Made by a program: the position numbers and the translations under genes. A model generated the notes under the pieces. That model was not told the origin of the DNA and made no database searches. It was given only the letters and a program-made list of their open reading frames with translations. This document shows positions 7,411 through 15,800 of a stretch of 46,644 nucleotides of DNA, one piece after another. How positions within the stretch are numbered: the stretch's first letter is position 1; the number at the start of each line of letters is the position of its first letter. The stretch comes from an uncultured Acetatifactor sp. Lineage in GTDB: Bacteria > Bacillota > Clostridia > Lachnospirales > Lachnospiraceae. Where the stretch lies: positions 1 to 46,644 of the forward strand of contig CAJUCE010000037.1 of NCBI GenBank assembly GCA_910584865.1, in the 5' to 3' direction.

Positions 7411-7921
7411 AGACTTACCTCCTGATACCGGTATCAAAAGTTGAGACTTAACTTTTCATACCATGATAGAAATATAGTCTATTGTCACATATTTTTCCCT
7501 CACAGTCGAGGTACGCACTATCTACCGATTACGATTAGTATATATAAATGGCGTGTAGCAGATATATTCAGTAAGAGTGAAAAAAGATTTATTCAGTAAG
7601 CGGACAAATCGAATACATATTACATTCTGAATCTATAGTATATAAATGATTTTAGGGTAATTTCGGGGATTAAGAGTGCAGTATAGAGAAATGTATATAT
7701 GTTCTTTTTACAGGCTAATTTGAGTGATAAGCATAATGTGGAGTGTTTTGAACGGGCTAGATTAAAGCCAGGGCGTGAAGAATAATATTGTCAGTGACTT
7801 AGTTAAAGCCTATGTTTTGAGTTGAGTTTTTTCCCTGAAGCGGTGTGTCTGCTTATAAATGGAGAAATATACAGGTGGAATAGTTAATTATGTTGTGAAT
7901 TTTGATATGGAGGATGTTGTT
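7411..7921. other. Noncoding stretch between the IS66 remnant and the polymerase-like gene
   Basis: No gene was found. It holds the 12-bp palindrome GATACCGGTATC (7424-7435) next to the tnpA ribosome site and the inverted repeat AAAAGTT/AACTTTT (7436-7456). It also has two copies of TATTCAGTAAG (7565-7575 and 7590-7600, 25 bp apart) and two AT-rich boxes TAGTATATA. The repeats could be regulator sites or iteron remnants. Confidence 0.4.
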
Positions 7922-10825
7922 GTGGGAAATAATAAAATTGAGAATACGGATAAGCAGGAAAGCAGCGCAATAAAGATTAGAAGCGTTCAAGCGGCAAGCC
8001 TATATAGGGTTAATAATAACTATAAATTTGTGCAAAAAATTAAGAACAAAGATGGGAGCAATAGTAGATTAAAAGAGTACAGAGAGTCATTTCTTGATTA
8101 TGGGAGTGCCGTCATCAGCAACAGCCTGTTTGCGGAGTATGTCCGTAAACATGGTGCTACTGTCAATAAATATAAAAAAAGCCTGGACTTTTTGATGATG
8201 AAGTTTGACTGGGGAGTAGACGAGGATGATTCCGATATGGGAGATATCAAACCCGCCATGACAATTCAGAAGTTAAGAGATTATTATTATGAAAACGATG
8301 CGACAGTGGTATGGAAAAACGACTCAAATACTGGCAAAGAGATTAAAGGAAAAGAGAAGTCTGTAACCTATAAAATGCTGTTGCGTTCTCCAGGAAAAGC
8401 GAAGGAAGGGCATTGCCTTTTTATAAGGAAGGAGTTACACAGGAAAGTATTTAATTATCTTACAATGGGGCTGTGGGAGAAGATGCCGAATGTGAAAGGG
8501 ACCAGGATAGTGGAAATGTCTGCTTATGTGCCGCTTATTACTGCAACCGCGATAGATTACATTCAGATCCCTATGGAGAATATATTTGTATTAGAGGATA
8601 AGAAAAGCTCTTGCTTAAAAAACGCTGTCACCGTGAAAGTGAAGAAAGTTAGGAAGGAGGAAAACGCTGATAAGCATGGGGGGACATCACATAGGATAAT
8701 TGCAGCTGGAAATCCGGAGCTGGGGTATATTGACAGAAGCCTGAAGGTTTTAACAGGGGATGGGATAAATGCGCAACAATGCCATGAAAAAGACACAGAA
8801 CATTGTAAAAATGAATGTTATTGTGAAAGAGGGGATAAGCTGTCCGAAATCACGAATATATTATGGGACGGCATGGGGATAATTGACGAAAATGCATGGC
8901 CCCAGGGAAAAGGGATGGAAGGTTTTATATATTGCAGGAGCCATTTTTTTAAATCATGCTTGTTCAGGGGAAATATGCAAGACTATTTCAGGGATTATTA
9001 TGGAGAAAATTATGATAAGGCATATGTAACAGATATGACCGGAAGAACGCTGAAGGTGACGGACATAAAGGTTGTTATCACAGAAAACTCTTTAAAATGG
9101 GTAAAATTTCTTGATTTAATGAGTAAAAGCGGAACAATGGAAGACGGGTTCAAATATTATAGCAAAATAATGAAAGAGAATAAAGAAATGTTTGCAGTTG
9201 TTAAGACTGCACATGGCAGTAAGTATGAGGAATTGCAGAGAAGCTCTTTCCAGATAAATAACACACTGCTTACTACAGATGAAAGTGTTTTAAGGAGGAT
9301 TGCAGCCCCCAGCATACAATATTGTAACCGACTGAAATTAGATGATGAAGCGTTCCTTAAATATCTAGGTATAACGGGTTCTGTAAAATATAGCATCAAT
9401 AATGTTTTGGTTGATCTGTACAGGTGGAATGAAGAATTCAGGTATACAGAATGGTTTAAGAATAAAAAGAAAGCTAAAATAAATGAGTTAAAAGACCAGA
9501 GAATCAAGCTTGGAAAACTGTTTCAGCATGGAGACAATCTGGTTATATGCGGGAACGTGATTGCAATGTTAATGGCTGTTACAGGACAGGACAGCCTTGA
9601 TGAAAACTGCTTTGGTCAGTTCGATGACAGAATTCAATGCTGTACAGGCAGGTTTAGGGAAGGCGAAATGCTTGCCGGGTTCAGAAGCCCCCATAATTCT
9701 CCAAATAACATAATATATTTGGAAAATGTATATCCAGAAAAAATAATGAAATATTTCCCTGATTTAGGTGATAATGTCATTATTATAAATGGGATTGGGA
9801 CTGACGTACAAAGCAGGCTTAACGGTCAGGATCTGGACACGGATTCGGTTTATGTTACTAACCAGGCGGATATTGTTGAACTTGCAAAAAAGGCATATAA
9901 CGAATGCCTGACTATTATTAACGAAATAAAATGTGGAACAAATGAATATGACAAAACCATGAAATCATATTCAAAAATGGATCAGAAAATAGCTGATTCT
10001 CAATATGACATTGGTTTGGCGAGCAATATCGCACAACTGGCATTAAGTTATTGGTTTGATGAAGGATGTAAGGACAGGGAACTAGAAGATGTTTTTATCA
10101 TATGCAGTGTCCTGGCACAGGTAGCAATTGACTCAAGCAAGCGGAACTTTGAGATAGAGGCAGGCAGTGAACTTGCCAGAATTTGTAAGCTTAAATGTAT
10201 GAACCATAAACCAAAGTACCCTAAATTTTATGCTGATATACAGAAGTATAATAATAAGAATAAAAAGGGAAGGACACTGGAAATCAAAGAAAGCAATACA
10301 GGCTTTTTTAACTGTCCAATGGATATGCTTTACAGAATCGTGGAAGAAGGCGTTATTGACCTTAGAAAGCATAAAAAACTGAATACAAAGGTATACAGGG
10401 AGGCAGAATATGGCGTCAGGCCTATCTTCGAGAATCAGGCAGGCAGGGCAAAAGTTGACTGTAAACAGTATGAGAAGGTCATAAGCATTGTCAGTGAATA
10501 TGAGGAGGCAGTCAGTACACTGGACAGCACAAAAGACTCTTATTATGCTGACCGAATCATGGAATTTGAAAATTGCATGGACAGGTTAAGGAGAACTACC
10601 ATTAAAAAAGATGCAATGTACGCGCTGATTGATTATGCGTTTCGTCCCCAAAATGAAAAAATAAGGGACAGTATGCTGGTAACTTTATATGATAAAGATA
10701 AAATGATGTTCCTGAGCTGTTTCAAAAAAACTGAAAAATGTCCAGAAAAAAGTCCCATAAGCCTTGATTTTAAAGGATTTTCAAAGTTTGTCTATGAAGA
10801 GGGGCAGGAACAGATCGTAAGCTAA
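7922..10825 (+). CDS. Two-barrel RNA polymerase-like protein (QDE-1/YonO-type RdRP domain)
   Basis: A 967-residue single-chain protein. Near residue 325 it has WDGMGIID, like the FSDGxG block of cellular RNA-dependent RNA polymerases. About 590 is GFRSPHNSPNNIIYLENVYP, the counterpart of the NPxxHPGDIRVL block. The catalytic loop follows as NGQDLDTDSVYV with Asp at about 637, 639 and 641, matching the metal-binding DxDGD of two-barrel polymerases except that Gly is Thr. DIKVVITENSLKWVKF lies between (about residues 380-395). Phage relatives such as YonO transcribe DNA, and eukaryotic relatives copy RNA. Which this does is unknown. The start is GTG 7922, set by GGAGG 8 nt upstream; ATG 7859 has no ribosome site. 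The family call is by motif recognition. Confidence 0.75.
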   Translation: MGNNKIENTDKQESSAIKIRSVQAASLYRVNNNYKFVQKIKNKDGSNSRLKEYRESFLDYGSAVISNSLFAEYVRKHGATVNKYKKSLDFLMMKFDWGVDEDDSDMGDIKPAMTIQKLRDYYYENDATVVWKNDSNTGKEIKGKEKSVTYKMLLRSPGKAKEGHCLFIRKELHRKVFNYLTMGLWEKMPNVKGTRIVEMSAYVPLITATAIDYIQIPMENIFVLEDKKSSCLKNAVTVKVKKVRKEENADKHGGTSHRIIAAGNPELGYIDRSLKVLTGDGINAQQCHEKDTEHCKNECYCERGDKLSEITNILWDGMGIIDENAWPQGKGMEGFIYCRSHFFKSCLFRGNMQDYFRDYYGENYDKAYVTDMTGRTLKVTDIKVVITENSLKWVKFLDLMSKSGTMEDGFKYYSKIMKENKEMFAVVKTAHGSKYEELQRSSFQINNTLLTTDESVLRRIAAPSIQYCNRLKLDDEAFLKYLGITGSVKYSINNVLVDLYRWNEEFRYTEWFKNKKKAKINELKDQRIKLGKLFQHGDNLVICGNVIAMLMAVTGQDSLDENCFGQFDDRIQCCTGRFREGEMLAGFRSPHNSPNNIIYLENVYPEKIMKYFPDLGDNVIIINGIGTDVQSRLNGQDLDTDSVYVTNQADIVELAKKAYNECLTIINEIKCGTNEYDKTMKSYSKMDQKIADSQYDIGLASNIAQLALSYWFDEGCKDRELEDVFIICSVLAQVAIDSSKRNFEIEAGSELARICKLKCMNHKPKYPKFYADIQKYNNKNKKGRTLEIKESNTGFFNCPMDMLYRIVEEGVIDLRKHKKLNTKVYREAEYGVRPIFENQAGRAKVDCKQYEKVISIVSEYEEAVSTLDSTKDSYYADRIMEFENCMDRLRRTTIKKDAMYALIDYAFRPQNEKIRDSMLVTLYDKDKMMFLSCFKKTEKCPEKSPISLDFKGFSKFVYEEGQEQIVS

Positions 10826-10930
10826 GTAGTGTCTCTCTCACAAATGTGGATATCATACTATCGGCACAAGGGAGCCTGGCAGAATTGTGGGATTATGTCG
10901 GCATAAAAATCCTTTGTGCCATCGCCAATT

Positions 10931-10952
10931 ACTGTAGCCTGCTACAGTTTTA
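10931..10952 (+). terminator. Probable terminator of the polymerase-like gene
   Basis: ACTGTAG (10931-10937) pairs perfectly with CTACAGT (10942-10948) around a 4-nt loop, followed by four T residues. An imperfect stem-loop (GGCACAA 10863-10869 with TTGTGCC 10914-10920, enclosing a smaller hairpin) precedes it. Confidence 0.55.
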
Positions 10953-10982
10953 AATAAATTCATTTTCTTTCATATGCGGCCA

Positions 10983-11264
10983 GTGTACCGTCAAAAGGCA
11001 TTGGCTGTTGCGCCGATTCCACTAAGGCGTACACAACAACATACCCTGTGCCATGCAGTCTACAGAAGGGGTTGTATGGCGCGGGAATCTCCAGTATATT
11101 GGATGTACCTTGTAATGATGTAGTACATTGCAGGGTATCCTTTTAAACCGTATGGTGCCGTCCACAGGCTCCATATGGTTTAGTATGTAAAATTGGCTAG
11201 ATTTGTGCCAGGAAAGTATTTTATGACAGTCTAAACAGGTGTGTTGCCAATTAAGCAACGTCTT
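10983..11264 (+). ncRNA. Candidate structured RNA with several long hairpins
   Basis: No gene fits here, yet the segment is packed with consecutive helices that use G-U pairs, as expected for RNA rather than DNA operators. GTGTAC/GTACAC (10983-10988, 11029-11034) encloses ATTGGC/GCCGAT. A 13-bp helix joins 11045-11057 with 11073-11085. A 15-bp helix with a 2-nt bulge joins 11101-11117 with 11126-11140. An 11-bp helix with three further pairs joins 11145-11159 with 11167-11181. At the end AATTGGC (11191-11197) can pair with GCCAATT (11246-11252). That GCC segment can instead form GTTGC/GCAAC (11243-11247/11255-11259), followed by a T-rich run. This is either a trans-acting RNA of the element or a leader with alternative folds. 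No known family was recognised, and strand assignment is tentative. Confidence 0.5.
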
Positions 11265-11308
11265 ATTTTATTATCAAAAATAGTATGGTATAAAACCAGG
11301 AGGTAGCT

Positions 11309-11497
11309 ATGATTATTAACCAGGAAGAATTAAGGGAAAGGTATAGGAAGTATTTGGAGCGTGGCAAGCAGATATATGTTGCCAAAGTGACGGGGATCAA
11401 CGTTGCTATACTTAGTAAATTTAAAACAGGGAAATTTAAGGAACTATATCCGCACATTGCAGAAAAGCTGGATCAGTTCCTGTCAGAAAACGAGTAG
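11309..11497 (+). CDS. Small helix-turn-helix-like protein (62 aa)
   Basis: A basic 62-residue protein. The part VAKVTGINVAILSKFKTGKFKELYPHIAEKL has the spacing of an XRE/Cro-type helix-turn-helix (turn around TGIN, recognition helix AILSKFKTGK), as in small phage regulators. It has an excellent ribosome site (AGGAGG at 11298-11303). It follows the hairpin-rich stretch and may be regulated by it or be its regulator. No target was identified. A nonregulatory small phage protein is possible. Confidence 0.6.
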   Translation: MIINQEELRERYRKYLERGKQIYVAKVTGINVAILSKFKTGKFKELYPHIAEKLDQFLSENE

Positions 11498-11669
11498 CAA
11501 ATAAACACAGCATAAATTAATCTAAAATCAAAACAATCAAAAGTGGCCAATATCCGGCTATAAAATCAAACAAGAAAAACTGAATAATGAGAACATATTT
11601 CCGGATTTGTGGAGTCTGGAAAAGATATGGAGGATACAATTTACGGAGAATAAAAATAAACAACAAAAT

Positions 11670-12080
11670 ATGCTTACAGAGACTTCTGTCTATAGTGCCA
11701 TATGGAATCTTGACGCTGAGAGTCGAAGCCTGCTGCTGGCAAATTATAAGCTGGGCGAATTATATCAGATTGTGTCCAGTCAAAAAGATTTGGCAAAATG
11801 TTTAGAGGATTATGCATCTAATGCTATTTTATATATTAATGCAATGAAGGCGATTACACAGCTTCGCGCGGAGGCTATGAAAGAGTCATATGTGAACAGA
11901 CAGGAAAATGCAGTTAGTACTATGGAAACAGTGTATGATGGATTGCCGGATTCTCATAAAAAGGATTTTTGCCGAAGGATGGTAGAACGGAATGATTTCT
12001 TTCAGGAGGCTTATAAAGAGATCATGGGGAAATTTCATTCTGCTTTGAGAGGGCAAGAAGAGAAAGTATGTTCGAAATAA
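11670..12080 (+). CDS. Hypothetical helical protein (about 136 aa)
   Basis: Not recognised. The product is predicted mostly helical and charged (LRAEAMKESYVNRQENAVSTM ... RRMVERNDFFQEAYKEIMGK), without membrane spans. The ATG at 11670 is the first ATG of the frame, but its ribosome site is poor. A TTG at 11607 would add 21 residues. GGAGG at 11628-11632 is not followed by a usable start in this frame, so the true start is uncertain. A promoter for the next gene begins 4 nt after the stop, so this gene is probably the end of a transcript from 11,309. Confidence 0.5.
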   Translation: MLTETSVYSAIWNLDAESRSLLLANYKLGELYQIVSSQKDLAKCLEDYASNAILYINAMKAITQLRAEAMKESYVNRQENAVSTMETVYDGLPDSHKKDFCRRMVERNDFFQEAYKEIMGKFHSALRGQEEKVCSK

Positions 12081-12083
12081 TTA

Positions 12084-12112
12084 TTGCAAAAGAAGGCAGA
12101 TAATGATATAAT
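12084..12112 (+). promoter_or_regulatory. Sigma-A-type promoter for the 12,146 gene
   Basis: TTGCAA (12084-12089), a 17-bp spacer, then a perfect TATAAT (12107-12112). It lies 33 bp before the start codon. Confidence 0.75.
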
Positions 12113-12145
12113 TGTAATCAAATAAAAGGGTTGGGGGATTTGGTT

Positions 12146-12763
12146 ATGATTAGACTGCATGAAGTAAATGAATGGCGTGCAAAGAGTATAGATGAAGCAT
12201 TATCTGAAGCAAGCCTTTATACAGGTTTTAGTAAGGATGATTTCAAATGTGAAGTAATCCAGGAGCCAAAAAGAACAGGCTTATTTAAGAAGGAAGATGG
12301 GATTTATCATTGCTGGTATGAATATGAAGGGATGAATTCTGATAAGGAACTTAGAATTGTTGATGCTCACTTATATGTCGATACTAAGCAGAAAAAGATA
12401 CTTGTCATCAGACATGGTTTTAAGTCATATGAAATCGATTACTCTGACTTAATAGATTATGAAATGGTGATAGTATCCAGTACACAAACGAGGACAATAA
12501 GTAATAAAAACAAGGCGTTAAAAGGTGCCATTTTGTTTGGGACTACAGGCGCGATTGTTGGTGCAGCAGATTCTGAAACGGTAACAAGCACGTCGGAGAT
12601 TGCGGAGTTAGTTATAAGACTGAGATTTAAAAATAAAGAGGCATTTGAGATTTTAACCTGTAATATGAAATGCAATACCGAAAATCGAAAATGGAGAGAT
12701 ATCCTGGATCAAGGTAAGGAGGCAGATCAGTTTTTCAGGGAATTATTAGAAGAATTGGCTTAA
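12146..12763 (+). CDS. Hypothetical protein with Jag_N-like start and glycine-zipper segment
   Basis: A 205-residue protein. Residues 5-50 (EWRAKSIDEALSEAS ... CEVIQEPKRTGLFKKE) resemble the Jag_N domain, the short domain at the start of the RNA-binding cell-elongation factor KhpB/Jag. The resemblance is by eye. The middle contains strands like a PH-type domain (DAHLYVDTKQKKILVIRHG). A Gly-rich hydrophobic hairpin follows (KGAILFGTTGAIVGAA, about residues 128-143) that could insert in membranes. The C-terminus is acidic and helical. It has its own consensus promoter and a terminator, so it is an independent unit. The start at ATG 12146 follows GGGGGA; a TTG at 12131 lies within that ribosome site. 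The function is unknown. Confidence 0.55.
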   Translation: MIRLHEVNEWRAKSIDEALSEASLYTGFSKDDFKCEVIQEPKRTGLFKKEDGIYHCWYEYEGMNSDKELRIVDAHLYVDTKQKKILVIRHGFKSYEIDYSDLIDYEMVIVSSTQTRTISNKNKALKGAILFGTTGAIVGAADSETVTSTSEIAELVIRLRFKNKEAFEILTCNMKCNTENRKWRDILDQGKEADQFFRELLEELA

Positions 12764-12793
12764 TAAGTAAAATTGAATATTAAAAAATACAGA

Positions 12794-12821
12794 AAGAGAC
12801 AGTTTTCGGGCTGTCTTTTTT
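12794..12821 (+). terminator. Terminator upstream of the tape measure gene
   Basis: AGACAG (12797-12802) pairs with CTGTCT (12811-12816) around an 8-nt loop, extended by A-T pairs and followed by a run of T. It isolates the tape measure gene from the one before it. Confidence 0.75.
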
Positions 12822-12846
12822 GAGTGCAAAAAAATAAGGAGGTACT

Positions 12847-15800
12847 ATGGAACAGGACAACTTTTTCCTGGATTTGATAGCCAGCTTAAAGAAAAACGAG
12901 AGTAAAAAGCAGATCAAATCCGATATAAATGAACTTAACGACATTAAAATTCCGCTTATAGGAACTTTAAACAGGCCGAAGACCCGTAAGCAGCTTAAAG
13001 AAGACATAAAGTCAATGGGGGATATTGATGTTCCCTTAACAGGTAAGCTTAACAAGGCAAAGACAAAAGCACAGATAAAACAGGATTTAGCATCCGCTGA
13101 CGCCACTGTAAAATTAACCGGGAAGTTTGACAGCAGGAGTATAGGCAAATCGGTACAGCAGGTTACGTCAAAGGCACAGAAAGAGATTGATTCTCAGCCT
13201 TTGGAGGTTGCTTTTTCCGTTAAGAAAGAAAAGCTTATAAATGACATAAAGCTGTTGGGGCAGCAGAACAGCAGGCTTTTCAAAGATACAGGCATGTCGG
13301 TAAAGTATAATTCTCTATTGGATAGTGCGGAGATGGCGCGTAATACAGTAGAATTAAGCACATTGAGGACGCAGTTAGGTTCCCTGCGGTCAGAGTTAAA
13401 GGTAACAGGGAACGCTGGCCTGACAATGACAGACACATTGAAAAATGGATTATCAAAGGTATTACAGTTTTTCGGCGGACATGGGATTATTACCCAGTTT
13501 ACGGCACAGCTGCGCAATGCATGGGCTGAGGCGAAGGAACTGGATTCTGCGCTTACAGACCTGTCCCGTGTCAGTTCTGACATTACCAGAGGAAGTTTTT
13601 CTGGATACCTTGACAGGGTAATAAGCAAAACAAAGGAACTGTCAGTTGCAGCAAAAGACTATATAGATGCGGTAACGACATTTTCCAGGGCAGGATACAG
13701 TCTTGTCGACTCCGAAGTACTGGCTGGTGCCGCCGTGCAGCTGGAGAAAGTCGGCGATATGTCGGCAGAAGCAGCCTCAAAATCCCTCCTGTCCGGTTTA
13801 CAGGCATACGGGGAAATTGACGGGTATGGGATGGATCAGCTGGCAGAGAAAGCCCAAGCATTGAATGACAAGATAGACATAATCGGAAATACGGCAAGTA
13901 TTACACAAAAAGAAGTAGCAGAGGGTATCCAGGCAGTAGGTTCTGTGATGGGCGACGCAAATACCTCTGTGGACGAATTCATAAGTCTACTTGCCGCCGG
14001 TAACAGAAGCGTACAGGATTCCGATAAAGTGGCGCTGGCAATCCGTACGTCTGCGCTTAGGATACGTGGGTGCACTTCGGAGCTTGAAGAAATGGGCGAA
14101 ACGACAGATGATGTCATTGAATCTACTTCTACTTTGGCTGCAAAGATTAAGGCTTTAACCAATATAGACGGTAATGGCGGCGTTAATATTCTGGAAGCAG
14201 ACGGGGAAACCTTCCGCAGTATTTATGATATTTATAACGATATAGCAAAAGTCTATAACAAAATGTCAGACGTAGATGCCAGCTCACTGCTTGAGTTAAT
14301 AGCAGGCAAAAACCGCAGTAACCAGATTTCCGCTGTTTTGCAGAATATGTCTGAAGCGAATGTCCTCTTGGAAAGATCATTGAATGCGGCAGGGACAGCC
14401 AGTGCCGAATATGAGATATATTTGAACAGTGCGGAAGCTGCTTCCGAGAGGTTCGGTATAGCAATGACTGAAACCTATAATAATATCCTGAGTGGAGAAA
14501 CAGTAAAAGGGCTAACCAATGCGGGGACTGCTGTACTGGAATTCGCTAATAAGTGGGGGATTGTAGAGGGAACACTAAAAGGCTTTCTGGCATTGGGAAT
14601 TTTAAAAGGGATAACGACTCTTACAGTAGCTTTTAAAAATAGTGCTGTTCAAGTTAGCAATTATGGCGCTGCTTTGAATGCTGTTAAAGATATAGGCACA
14701 TATACGCAAGGAACGCGAGATTATGCTAAAGCAATGAATACCTTAATAACTTCATGTGCCAATCTCACCGACGCCCAGTTAAAACAAGTCCTTGCCAATA
14801 AGAACTTAGGCAAGAGCCAGTTAATAGAAATTTTACAATTAGACTTATTGAAAGAAGAGGAACAAGAGGCAAGGCTGGCTCAACTTGGGCTAGTCGAATC
14901 CACAGAAGCACAGACAGCCGCCAACGGTGCCGCTGCTGCCAGCACATTCTCTTTAAAATCAGCCATGTCTGGGCTTGGGGCAACTATCAAATCTGTCATA
15001 GCCGCTAATAAACTAAGTATCGCAATCATGGGAATTAGCGCGGTTATCGGGATAGTTACGACAAGCATCTCAAAATATAACCAGAAACTTGAAGAATCCC
15101 GCCAGAAAGCAGCAGAGCTTGCCAATGCCCATAAGGAACAGCAAGCAGCCCTAGATGCAGAGGTTAAGAAATACCAGGAGCTGAAAGAATCCCTTGACAG
15201 CGGCAACCTCTCCGCAGGTGAAGCCCGTTCCGTAAAGGAACAGCTGCTAGAGATCCAGAACAGCCTTGTTGATTCCTACGGGGCAGAAGCATCCAATATT
15301 GATCTTGTGAACGGCAAATATCAGGAACAGCTGGGGCTTCTTACTGAATTATCCAAAGAAAAAGCATCTGACTTTGTTATAGAAAACAGGGATGTGTTCG
15401 AAGAGGCGAAAAAGCATCTTGAAAAAGAAAAGACATTTGACCTTGGGACGGTTACTTCATGGAGTAAGCGTTCGCCTATAACAAAAGAACAGCAGGATCT
15501 GCTGGATTACATAGAGACGTACAGCCAATTTCTCCATCTGACATATAAAGGTGGCGCTGATACGTCGGCGGTAAGCATATCCGTCAAGGCGGACGTGCAG
15601 AATGCAGATGAGGTAATGCGCCAATTCGCGAAGGATTTAGAGGAATACGGTAATACGAATGGAATTAACGTATCCGGCATCCTTGACAATATTCCGGAAC
15701 AGTTAAGGAATGCATGGACAGATGAACTGAAAGAGTATAAATCCACATATGACGAGTTTATAAGGGCTGAAATCATACGCAGCGATGCCCTGCGCCCCTT

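Noticed and set aside
7596..7616. GTAAGCGG resembling the terminal repeat of IS66 elements
   Set aside because: It points the wrong way for the minus-strand tnpA remnant and no partner repeat was found.
11281..11294. TG-extended -10-like box (TGGTATAAA) before the 11,309 gene
   Set aside because: Transcription from it would start inside the ribosome-binding site, so it is unlikely to drive that gene.
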